6,459 nucleotides of DNA, from positions 1 through 6,459 of the forward strand of contig CANEUK010000084.1 in assembly GCA_947441695.1 (NCBI GenBank), given 5' to 3'. This stretch comes from Rickettsiales bacterium (GTDB lineage Bacteria; Pseudomonadota; Alphaproteobacteria; Rickettsiales; UBA1997). A program made the position numbers and the translations under genes. This document shows, one piece after another, positions 1 to 6,459 of the stretch. Each line of letters begins with the position of its first letter. Position 1 is the first letter of the stretch. The notes beneath the pieces were generated by a model. The model was given only the letters and a program-made list of their open reading frames with translations, had not been told where the DNA came from and did not search any database.

Positions 1-1
1 C

Positions 2-28
2 AACTTAAGATTAGAAGGTGTTGGATAA
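2..28 (+). other. possible C-terminal end of an upstream gene
   Basis: Reading from base 2 gives the peptide NLRLEGVG followed by TAA at 26-28, which could be the tail of a gene entering from the left. The other two forward frames also close early (TAA at 6-8 and at 46-48), so any incoming forward gene must end in this leader. Eight residues are too few to identify a family or prove coding. It is listed only because it would place virB8 67 nt downstream of another gene. Confidence 0.2.
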
Positions 29-49
29 TTATTTTTTACGAAATTTAAT
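21..49 (+). promoter_or_regulatory. weak sigma-70-like promoter candidate for virB8
   Basis: TTGGAT at 21-26 and TTTAAT at 44-49 are separated by 17 nt. The -10 box matches the TATAAT consensus at five of six positions; the -35 matches TTGACA only at the first three. A nine-A tract (67-75) lies between this and the virB8 start. In DNA this AT-rich, such matches occur by chance, so this is only the best candidate in the leader. It would drive virB8, virB9 and possibly leuS as one transcript. Confidence 0.25.
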
Positions 50-94
50 TTGAATTTAAGGTTCTCAAAAAAAAAGAAATAAAATCGTTTAAAA

Positions 95-916
95 ATGGAA
101 AATTCTTATCAAAAAGATTCTGCCGAAGAAAATAATGAATATTTTAATTTCATAAAATCTTCAGTTGAAGACGGAAGTTATTTTAAAGACGGTCTAAACT
201 GGTATTTTTTTCGCTATGTAACGCCAATTTGCGACCGCACTTTGTTGATTTTTGGCGCAATTGTAGCGGCTGTTGTTTTGTTTAGTTTGGTTCAAATGGT
301 CAAAAGTGCTTTCCCGCTGGTTGAAAAAATTCCAATTTTTATATCAGCCCAAGACCAGTCTGTATCTTTTCCAAACCTAATTAATTTAAAGCCAAAAAAA
401 GGTAAAAAAGATTATGATCAAAAAATTGAAACTGTTGACGAAGCTGTTTTGAAATATTTAATTATAACTTATGTAAAAAATCGTGAAGGCTACGATTTTA
501 GTAAAGCCGAAGTTGACGATGTAAATGAAAAATTTAATCGAATCAGAAATACTTCTTCATCTGATGAATATGGTTTGTTTCAGTCTTTAATGAGTAAAAA
601 TAACCCTAATAGTCCAATTAAAGATTTTGGTCAGAATGTTAAAAAATCGATAAAAATCGAATCGATTCAATTAATTAAAGATCGGCCTCAAAACTTTGCA
701 AATCAGGCTAGAGAGTTTTTGTTAAATAAAATTCCTACTCAAGCACAAGTTTACTTTGTAGCAACAACCAAAAGAGAAGCTTCAAATTCAGAAATAAAAG
801 AAGAAAGCGAGCGATATGTTGCTAAGATAAGCTTTGTTTTTGATGGCGTAAAAAAAGATAACAAATCCCCGCTAAAATTTTTAGTAAAAAAATATAAACT
901 TTTCATCATCAAATAA
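95..916 (+). CDS. virB8: type IV secretion system protein VirB8
   Basis: This is a bitopic inner-membrane protein of the P-type (VirB/D4, rvh-like) type IV secretion system. VirB8 proteins nucleate the inner-membrane part of the channel through a periplasmic NTF2-like domain. Visible features are a cytoplasmic N-terminus (about 1-48) with the aromatic stretch LNWYFFRYVTP (34-44), one hydrophobic helix at about 49-69, a Lys-rich linker KPKKGKKD (99-106), and a periplasmic domain starting near 113. That domain contains the family-typical YVKNREGYDF (126-135) and ends with PLKFLVKKYKLF (259-270), resembling the final strand of VirB8. At 273 residues it is somewhat longer than the roughly 230-245 of typical VirB8, mainly from the N-terminus and linker. 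ATG 95 is the first possible start because an in-frame TAA lies at 80-82. No good Shine-Dalgarno site is present; the leader is A-rich. virB9 follows 11 nt after the stop, consistent with one operon. The family call is from motifs and gene order, and is firm. Confidence 0.9.
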   Translation: MENSYQKDSAEENNEYFNFIKSSVEDGSYFKDGLNWYFFRYVTPICDRTLLIFGAIVAAVVLFSLVQMVKSAFPLVEKIPIFISAQDQSVSFPNLINLKPKKGKKDYDQKIETVDEAVLKYLIITYVKNREGYDFSKAEVDDVNEKFNRIRNTSSSDEYGLFQSLMSKNNPNSPIKDFGQNVKKSIKIESIQLIKDRPQNFANQAREFLLNKIPTQAQVYFVATTKREASNSEIKEESERYVAKISFVFDGVKKDNKSPLKFLVKKYKLFIIK

Positions 917-927
917 AAATTCAAAAA

Positions 928-1974
928 ATGTCAAAAAAGTCGGCTTATTTTTTTAGTTTAATATTTTTTGTTTTTAGCGCATATGTTGCGCAAGCTTCTC
1001 AAATGCCACGCTATCTTGGAACTGAAAAAAAATTTAGAAGCTATATTTACAACCCAAATGACGTTTATCGCTATATTGGACACTACACTTATCAGGGTTT
1101 TATCGAGCTTGAAGAAGGAGAAACTGTTGGAACAATTTCAATGGGAAACCCAACTTTGTGGCTTTTTGAACATTTGGGAAATCGTTTGTTTTTAAAGCCA
1201 GTTGGCGAAGATAATTCCGAAACCAACATGACAGTAATTACCAACAAAAGAGTTTATCATTTTGAGTTGGTTGCCAAAGAAGCCAAAGGCATAAACGACA
1301 AAGACTTAATTTTTGTGGCAAAGTTCGTTTATCCAGACGAGAAAGACAAAAATATTGTAGAATTTTCTAAATCAAACGCTTCTGATGAGCCAGACATGCG
1401 CGATTTAACGCTCTATAACTTTAATTACCAATATACAGGAGAACATTCAATCGCGCCAATCAAGGTGTTTGATAATGATGAATTTACTTACTTTCAGTTT
1501 TCTAAAAAGAATGCCGAAGTTCCTGCAATTTTCTCAGTTGACGCTTCTGGATATGAGTCTTTGATTAATTTTCGTTCTGTCGGAAGTTATATTATTGTTG
1601 AAAGAGTTTCGCCGCAATTCACCTTGCGAAGCGGCAACGACATTGTTTGCGTGTATAATACCAGTCTTTATTCTGACGGTCGACCAAAAACTCAAACTAG
1701 CCTAAAAAATAGAAACGATAAAAACCCGCCACCAATGGTTGATTTTTCTTCTCCTGCTTTGAATCAAGCGCCAAACTCAACTTCTAATTTCCCTCCAAAT
1801 TATGGAACAAAAAATTCTTCGCCAAATTCTACCCAAGCTCCTTTGGGCGCACCTTCGTCACTTCCACCAGGAATGCCAGCCGGAATGCCCAAAATGATGG
1901 GCGGCGGCGCACCAGACGATTTTGAAATGCCAAAAACATCAAAAATGCCTAAATTACCAGGTGATCCTTACTAA
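928..1974 (+). CDS. virB9: type IV secretion system protein VirB9, with extended C-terminal tail
   Basis: VirB9 (also called TrbG/CagX family) forms the periplasmic and outer-membrane core of the secretion channel with VirB7 and VirB10. A Sec signal peptide is clear: MSKK, a hydrophobic core at 6-20, and a likely cleavage after VAQA (residue 23). The N-terminal domain shows YNPNDVYRY (41-49), IELEEGETV (59-67), RLFLKP (86-91) and TNMTVITNKRVYHFEL (99-114), all typical of the family. The C-terminal domain (about 163-245) shows APIKVFDND (176-184), FTYFQF (186-191), VPAIFSVD (198-205) and FTLRSGNDIVCVYN (231-244). The only cysteine is C241. After about residue 250 comes a tail of nearly 100 residues rich in Pro, Ser, Asn and Met with repeated MP dipeptides, absent from ordinary VirB9 proteins of about 250-295 residues. 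The expected virB10 does not follow; leuS starts 6 nt after the stop. The start is chosen because it gives an intact signal peptide. It may be a second, specialised VirB9 copy, as rickettsial rvh systems duplicate this gene. Confidence 0.92.
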   Translation: MSKKSAYFFSLIFFVFSAYVAQASQMPRYLGTEKKFRSYIYNPNDVYRYIGHYTYQGFIELEEGETVGTISMGNPTLWLFEHLGNRLFLKPVGEDNSETNMTVITNKRVYHFELVAKEAKGINDKDLIFVAKFVYPDEKDKNIVEFSKSNASDEPDMRDLTLYNFNYQYTGEHSIAPIKVFDNDEFTYFQFSKKNAEVPAIFSVDASGYESLINFRSVGSYIIVERVSPQFTLRSGNDIVCVYNTSLYSDGRPKTQTSLKNRNDKNPPPMVDFSSPALNQAPNSTSNFPPNYGTKNSSPNSTQAPLGAPSSLPPGMPAGMPKMMGGGAPDDFEMPKTSKMPKLPGDPY

Positions 1975-1980
1975 TATCTT

Positions 1981-4563
1981 ATGAAAAAAAATTTAGAGAA
2001 CTACAACCACAAGATTGCCGAAAAAAAATGGCAGTCTTTGTGGCAAGAAAAAAATATTTTTAAATTTGACGAAAACTCAACCAAACAAAAATATTACGTG
2101 TTGGAAATGTTTCCTTATCCATCAGGAAAAATTCACATGGGACATCTGCGCAACTACGCAATTGGAGACGCCGTAGCTCGTTTTAAAAAATTACAAGGTT
2201 TTAACATTTTACATCCAATGGGTTTTGATGCATTTGGATTGCCCGCCGAAAATGCCGCGCTTGAACATAAAATTCACCCACAAAACTGGACGCTAGAAAA
2301 TGTTAAAACTATGAGTGACGACCTTAAATCAATTGGTTTGTCGCTAGATTGGAGCCGCCAAGTTGTCACTTGTTTGCCTAATTATTACAAACACGAACAA
2401 AAAATTTTCATCGACTTTTTAAAAGCTGGTTTGGCTTATCAAAAAGAATCTTTTGTTAATTGGGATCCAATTGATCAAACGGTTTTGGCAAACGAGCAAG
2501 TAATTGACGGTCGCGGCTGGCGTAGCGGCGCGTTGGTAGAAAAGAAAAAATTAAAACAATGGTTTTTAAAAGTTTCTGATTTTTCTGAAGAACTTTTAAG
2601 CGAGTTAAAAAATCTTAAAGGTTGGGACGAGCGAGTTCTAACCATGCAAGAAAAATGGATTGGCAAAAGCGAAGGTTTGGTAATTGACTTTAAAATTGCT
2701 AATCAAAATCAAAAAATTTCAATTTATACCACGCGTGGCGACACCTTATTTGGGGCGTCTTTTATTGCAATTTCACCACATCATCCAATTGCGCAAGAAT
2801 TGGCGCAAAAAAATGCAGAAATCAAAAAATTTATCGAAGAATGTAATTCTTCAGCGGTTGACGAACAAACCATCGAAAAACAAGAGAAAAAAGGCTTTAA
2901 CACCAGTTTAAAAGCCATTCATCCTCTTGACGAAAATCAAAAGCTCGATGTTTATATCGCTAATTTTGTGCTGATGGAATATGGAACTGGCGCGATTTTT
3001 GGTTGTCCAGCGCATGACGAACGCGATTTTGAATTTGCCAAAAAATATGATTTGCCAATTCGCCAAGTCGTTGAAAGTCAAGGCGCGCCGCTACCTTTTT
3101 TAGAAGATGGAAAAATTATCAATTCGCAATTTTTAGACGGATTAACTTGCGAGCAAGCCAAAGAAAAAGTTTTTGAAATTTTAGCGGTAAAAAATGAAGC
3201 GACAAAAAAAACTAATTACCGTTTGCGCGATTGGGGCGTTAGCCGCCAACGTTATTGGGGTTGCCCAATTCCAATTCTTTATTTGGAAGATGGATCGGTT
3301 GTGCCAGTTCCTCAAGAAGATTTGCCGGTTGAATTGCCCAAAGATGTTGAATTTAGTGGCTTGGGAAATCCTTTAGAACTTCATCCAACTTGGAAATATA
3401 CAACCCACAAAGGTCAAAAAGCGGTGCGCGAAACCGACACTTTTGACACTTTTTTTGAAAGCTCGTGGTATTTTTTGCGCTTTGCTTCGCAACCCACCGA
3501 AATGGCTTTTGACAAAGCGCAAGTCAATAAATTTATGCCAGTTGATCAATATATTGGCGGCGTTGAACATGCAGTTTTGCATTTGCTTTATGCCAGATTT
3601 TTTACCAAAGCCTTAAAAAAATGCGGCTATTTAGATTTTGCCGAACCTTTTGCCAATCTACTTACACAAGGAATGGTTTGCCACGAAACCTACAAAGACA
3701 AAAGTAGCGGAAAATGGATTTTTCCTCACGAGGCGGCTGCCAAAAACCCGCAAGACGTAATTGTGGGGCGCAGCGAAAAAATGAGTAAGTCAAAAAAAAA
3801 TACCGTTGAACCAGTTCATATCATCGAAAATTACGGCGCCGATACCGCGCGACTTTTCACGCTTTCAGATTCTCCAGCTTCGCGCGACCTAGAATGGAGC
3901 GATTCTGGAATTGATGGCGCGTGGAAATATGTCAATCGCTTGTGGCGTTTATTGTCGATAATTGATTTTACAAACGTTGCACGAGTTGATTTTTTAAACA
4001 GAAGTGATGTTGAGAAAATTTTTAAAGATGCGTCAATTGAAAATTCTAAAGAAAGAAAAATTTCAACAACACGCCAACAATTAGAATTAATAAAACTAAC
4101 CCACAAAACCATTAAATCGGTAAAAGAAGAATATAAAAAACTCTCTTTTAACCGCGCCATTGCTAAAATTCGCGAGTTTTCTAACGCCTTAGAAAAGTTT
4201 GAAACCAAGCTAGATTTAGAAAAACAAATCATGCGTTTTGCCTTAGAAAAAATGGCAATTCTAATTGCGCCAATCATGCCGCATTTAGCCGAAGAAATGT
4301 GGCAAAAACTTGGTTTTGAAACTTTTGTCAGCGAAGAAAAATTTCCTGAATTTGACGAAAGTTTAACTAACGAAGATATGGTCAAAATTGCAATTCAAGT
4401 TTTAGGAAAGCTACGCGCCGTAATTGAAATGCCAAAAAGCAGCCCAAAAGAACTTTTAGAACAAGCCGCCTTGCAAAACGAAAATGTTAAAAAATTTATC
4501 GAAGGAAAAGAAGTCAAAAAAATTATTTTGGTGCCAGATAAATTGGTGAATATCGTTTTTTAA
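1981..4563 (+). CDS. leuS: leucine--tRNA ligase
   Basis: Cytoplasmic class Ia synthetase that charges tRNA-Leu with leucine using ATP and removes mischarged amino acids in its CP1 editing domain. At 860 residues it is full length for bacterial LeuRS (E. coli also 860). The HIGH motif is HMGH (52-55) within PYPSGKIHMGHLRNYAIGD, and the KMSKS loop is at 600-604. The CP1 domain contains TTRGDT (250-255) and GCPAHDERDFEF (341-352); D346 corresponds to the aspartate that anchors the substrate amino group for editing (E. coli D345). Also recognisable are NWDPIDQTVLANEQV (160-174), YWGCPIP (after about 421), SSWYFLRF before the second half of the active site, and the anticodon-binding helices from about 640. 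The C-terminus ends in ILVPDKLVNIVF, the normal LeuRS tail domain ending. The editing motif has Gly where TTRPDT normally has Pro. An A9 run (3792-3800) follows the KMSKS codons directly. ATG 1981 fits the start of other LeuRS proteins. There is no Shine-Dalgarno site at proper spacing; AGGTGA (1959-1964) is 16 nt away, so translation may be coupled to virB9. Confidence 0.97.
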   Translation: MKKNLENYNHKIAEKKWQSLWQEKNIFKFDENSTKQKYYVLEMFPYPSGKIHMGHLRNYAIGDAVARFKKLQGFNILHPMGFDAFGLPAENAALEHKIHPQNWTLENVKTMSDDLKSIGLSLDWSRQVVTCLPNYYKHEQKIFIDFLKAGLAYQKESFVNWDPIDQTVLANEQVIDGRGWRSGALVEKKKLKQWFLKVSDFSEELLSELKNLKGWDERVLTMQEKWIGKSEGLVIDFKIANQNQKISIYTTRGDTLFGASFIAISPHHPIAQELAQKNAEIKKFIEECNSSAVDEQTIEKQEKKGFNTSLKAIHPLDENQKLDVYIANFVLMEYGTGAIFGCPAHDERDFEFAKKYDLPIRQVVESQGAPLPFLEDGKIINSQFLDGLTCEQAKEKVFEILAVKNEATKKTNYRLRDWGVSRQRYWGCPIPILYLEDGSVVPVPQEDLPVELPKDVEFSGLGNPLELHPTWKYTTHKGQKAVRETDTFDTFFESSWYFLRFASQPTEMAFDKAQVNKFMPVDQYIGGVEHAVLHLLYARFFTKALKKCGYLDFAEPFANLLTQGMVCHETYKDKSSGKWIFPHEAAAKNPQDVIVGRSEKMSKSKKNTVEPVHIIENYGADTARLFTLSDSPASRDLEWSDSGIDGAWKYVNRLWRLLSIIDFTNVARVDFLNRSDVEKIFKDASIENSKERKISTTRQQLELIKLTHKTIKSVKEEYKKLSFNRAIAKIREFSNALEKFETKLDLEKQIMRFALEKMAILIAPIMPHLAEEMWQKLGFETFVSEEKFPEFDESLTNEDMVKIAIQVLGKLRAVIEMPKSSPKELLEQAALQNENVKKFIEGKEVKKIILVPDKLVNIVF

Positions 4564-4611
4564 AAAACCAAAAACCTATTGCGAACAAAGCAACAAGAAG
4601 CACAACTCACT

Positions 4612-4636
4612 AAAAAAAATTAATTTTGCGATTAAT
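4612..4636 (-). terminator. weak intrinsic terminator candidate for the penicillin-binding protein gene
   Basis: Read on the minus strand, ATTAAT (4636-4631), loop CGCAAA and ATTAAT (4624-4619) form a 6-bp hairpin followed by seven T (4618-4612). Position and T tract suit termination of the minus-strand gene that ends at 4692, but the stem has no G-C pair and would be unstable. No hairpin with a T tract is visible on the plus strand after leuS; the GTTTTTTAAAAAAC palindrome at 4555-4568, spanning its stop, has no loop. Confidence 0.3.
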
Positions 4637-4670
4637 CATTCGTTCGAACAAGCAATTCAAAATCAACCCA

Positions 4671-4691
4671 AATTCAAACGAAATTTGAATT
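4671..4691. repeat. 8-bp inverted repeat abutting the penicillin-binding protein stop codon
   Basis: AATTCAAA (4671-4678) and TTTGAATT (4684-4691) are perfect inverted arms around the loop CGAAA. The right arm touches the minus-strand TAG stop (4694-4692). It could protect the 3' end of that transcript or help stop convergent transcription. There is no T tract directly after it on either strand, and each arm has one C or G, so a terminator role is uncertain. Confidence 0.35.
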
Positions 4692-6458
4692 CTAGCGCAA
4701 ACCGCTGGAAGAAAAATTATTGATAATTTCGGCAAATAAAATTGCTGGCAAACCGCCGCCCGTAATTTTGTTTGTTGGCAAATTATCGTCATTTCCAAGC
4801 CAAACTCCAACTACAAAATCATCGTTAAAACCAACAAACCAAGCGTCTCTAAAATTTTGACTGGTTCCGGTTTTTCCATAAATATTTGATGCAACATTAG
4901 CTTTTTTGCCCGTTCCGTTTTCAACAACCTCGCGCAAAACTTTTTTGATCTTATTTGAACTTTCTTGCGAAAAAATTGGTTCAAATCCCCAAGATTTGCG
5001 CTCAAACAAAACTTTATCTAAAGAATCTTCAATTTTTAAAATACCATAAGGAATTACTGGAACTCCGTTTCCAGCAATTGTGGCGTAGGCGCTTGTTAGT
5101 TCAAGCAAAGAAACTTCGGTGGTTCCAAGCGCAATAGTTGGATCGTTTTTGTCGATTTTAGATAAAATTCCGCATTTGCGCGCCATCGATTCAACCGCGT
5201 TTCCTCCAACTTTTTGCGCCAATTGAATAGAAACCGAATTTAGCGAATTGGCAAAAGCCTGTTGCAAAGTTACTTTGCCCAAATATCGGCTTTCGTAGTT
5301 GTCGGGCAACCAAGCGCCAATATTTATTTTTTTGTCTTCTAAAATGTCATCCACAACAAAACCTTTCTCAAAAGCCGCCAAATAAACAAAGCTTTTAAAA
5401 GCCGAACCCGCCTGTCTTTTTGCGGTAACGGCTCGATTAAACTGACTTTGTTGATAATCTTTGCCGCCTGACATTGCCAAAATTGCTCCGTCTTTTTTCA
5501 TTACCACCACCGCAATTTGAGCTTTGTCAATTTTAGTAGAATTTTTTTGACTAAATTCGTCCAAAACATCTTCCAAATTTTCCTGAATTTTTTCGTCTAA
5601 AGTGCTAGTAATTTTTAACAAATTTTTTGACGGTTTTTTTTGCTCTAAAAAATCACCCAGCTCTTCAAATACAAAGTCGGCAAAATAAAATTTTTGCGAG
5701 TGGTCTATTTTGTAAGAAGCATCTTCGTCAATTTGAGTCAGATTTTTTTCGTCCAAAAATCCGGCGTCAATCATGTTTTTAATCACAATATTGGCGCGAC
5801 TTTCTGCCAAATTTTGATTATTTTTTGGCGAAAATTTTGATGGCGCCTTTAGCAAACCAGCCAATAGCGCGCATTCGTTTAAATTGAGCTGCGAAACCTC
5901 TTTTCCAAAATAATATTTAGCGGCATTTCCAACGCCATAACTTCCCGAGCCAAAATAGGCGCGGTTCAAATAAAAATTTAAAATTTGTTCTTTAGTAAAA
6001 TTGCGCTCTAATTGAACGGCGAGCAAAACTTCTTGGATTTTTCTTTTAAAATTTCGATCAGAATTCAAAAACAACAACTTTGCTAATTGCTGCGTAATAG
6101 TGCTTCCGCCCTGAACTATTCGCTTTGCTTCGTGATTTGCGTAGGTGGCGCGCAAAATACCAAAAATATCAACTCCGTGATGCGAAAAAAAGCGACGATC
6201 TTCGGTGGCAATTACCGCATTGATTAGGTTTTGAGGCAATTCGTAATAATTTATTTCGCTGCTATAAAGTTCGCCGCGATTAGTAATTCGAGCAGAATTA
6301 GAATAGTTAATTTGCACAATTTTTTTGCCACTTTTGGCTTCTAAATCGCTTAAACTCGGAAGATCTCTGAAATAATAAAACAAGGCTAGAGTTCCAAAAA
6401 TGGCAATCCAGATTGAGAAAAAAAAAGCCCACTTCAAAATGAATTTGAATAATCGCAT
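4692..6458 (-). CDS. bifunctional class A penicillin-binding protein (PBP1A family)
   Basis: An inner-membrane enzyme that polymerises glycan strands from lipid II (GT51 glycosyltransferase) and crosslinks stem peptides (transpeptidase) in the periplasm. A single N-terminal membrane helix lies at about 8-29. GT51 motifs are ATEDRRFFSHHGVD (84-97, catalytic E86), QGGSTITQQLAK (116-127), RKIQEVLLAVQLE (139-151, E143) and NRAYFGSGSYGVGNAAKYYFG (165-185). The transpeptidase domain carries the nucleophile in RQAGSAFK (348-355; S352, K355), the SLN triad (405-407) and GKTGTSQN (528-535). All catalytic residues are present, so it should be active and bind beta-lactams. The order RQAGSAFK...ALGTTEVSLLELTSAYA resembles a compact alphaproteobacterial PBP subtype. 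At 588 residues it is shorter than E. coli PBP1A or PBP1B (about 850) and shows no OB-like insert or long C-terminal extension. It is convergent with leuS across a 128-nt gap. The ATG is one base from the right edge; the short basic N-terminus before the helix supports it, but an earlier start or its promoter cannot be seen. Confidence 0.94.
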   Translation of the reverse strand: MRLFKFILKWAFFFSIWIAIFGTLALFYYFRDLPSLSDLEAKSGKKIVQINYSNSARITNRGELYSSEINYYELPQNLINAVIATEDRRFFSHHGVDIFGILRATYANHEAKRIVQGGSTITQQLAKLLFLNSDRNFKRKIQEVLLAVQLERNFTKEQILNFYLNRAYFGSGSYGVGNAAKYYFGKEVSQLNLNECALLAGLLKAPSKFSPKNNQNLAESRANIVIKNMIDAGFLDEKNLTQIDEDASYKIDHSQKFYFADFVFEELGDFLEQKKPSKNLLKITSTLDEKIQENLEDVLDEFSQKNSTKIDKAQIAVVVMKKDGAILAMSGGKDYQQSQFNRAVTAKRQAGSAFKSFVYLAAFEKGFVVDDILEDKKINIGAWLPDNYESRYLGKVTLQQAFANSLNSVSIQLAQKVGGNAVESMARKCGILSKIDKNDPTIALGTTEVSLLELTSAYATIAGNGVPVIPYGILKIEDSLDKVLFERKSWGFEPIFSQESSNKIKKVLREVVENGTGKKANVASNIYGKTGTSQNFRDAWFVGFNDDFVVGVWLGNDDNLPTNKITGGGLPAILFAEIINNFSSSGLR

Positions 6459-6459
6459 G

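Noticed and set aside
645..668. Three clustered ATCGA units, with GAATCGATTC palindrome at 659-668
   Set aside because: They fall within virB8 codons for a Lys/Ile/Ser/Glu stretch and do not recur elsewhere in the window, so a repeat or binding-site call is not supported.
968..1195. 75-codon frame inside virB9
   Set aside because: It is in another frame of a gene with full family motifs, and its translation has no recognisable motif.
3831..4385. 184-codon open frame antisense to the 3' part of leuS
   Set aside because: It lies entirely within a clearly coding gene on the other strand, its translation is Ser/Leu/Phe-rich as expected of antisense to Lys/Glu-rich helices, and it matches no family I recognise.
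4616..4627. 12-nt palindrome AAAATTAATTTT
   Set aside because: It is all A/T, has no loop, and is expected by chance in this composition; only its overlap with the minus-strand hairpin candidate is of any use.
4610..4810. Minus-strand frame crossing the 3' end of the penicillin-binding protein gene
   Set aside because: It overlaps the well-supported gene in another frame and has no recognisable motif. It is also not a sign of a frameshift, because the penicillin-binding protein has a natural C-terminus after its KTG motif.
1..6459. CRISPR arrays, tRNA/rRNA genes, insertion sequences, riboswitches
   Set aside because: No spaced direct repeats, cloverleaf-like segment, transposase motif or terminal inverted repeats were found, and nearly all of the window is accounted for by four intact genes.

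Overview
The window is AT-rich DNA with dense coding, and everything recognisable points to an alphaproteobacterium, most likely of the Rickettsiales or a related host-associated lineage. The reasons are a VirB8-VirB9 pair of P-type (rvh-like) type IV secretion character, a leucyl-tRNA synthetase with alphaproteobacterial-looking signature stretches, a class A penicillin-binding protein of the 'RQAGSAFK' subtype seen in alphaproteobacteria, strong A/T codon bias with long A tracts, and start codons without clear Shine-Dalgarno sites. The assignment rests on protein motifs read by eye, not on a database search.

Layout. Positions 1-94 are a short leader. It may hold the last few codons of an upstream gene and a weak promoter-like sequence. 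Three genes then run left to right with very short gaps: virB8 (95-916), virB9 (928-1974, 11 nt after virB8) and leuS (1981-4563, 6 nt after virB9). A 128-nt convergent gap (4564-4691) contains only weak AT-rich hairpins. On the opposite strand a bifunctional class A penicillin-binding protein fills 4692-6458. Its start codon lies one base inside the right edge, so its own promoter is outside the window.

How the genes relate. VirB8 (inner-membrane and periplasmic scaffold) and VirB9 (periplasmic and outer-membrane core) are consecutive parts of a type IV secretion channel. The usual next genes (virB10, virB11, virD4) are absent; the housekeeping gene leuS follows at operon-like spacing. This suggests a scattered secretion locus, or a second virB8/virB9 copy, in a genome with rearranged operons. 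The penicillin-binding protein keeps all catalytic motifs of both its domains, so the organism probably still polymerises and crosslinks peptidoglycan. That also matters for anchoring an envelope-spanning secretion machine.

I found no clearly new system. The points most worth a second look are the virB8-virB9-leuS arrangement, a long Pro/Met/Ser/Asn-rich C-terminal tail on VirB9, a Pro-to-Gly change in the leucyl-tRNA synthetase editing motif, and nine-base homopolymers inside essential genes.
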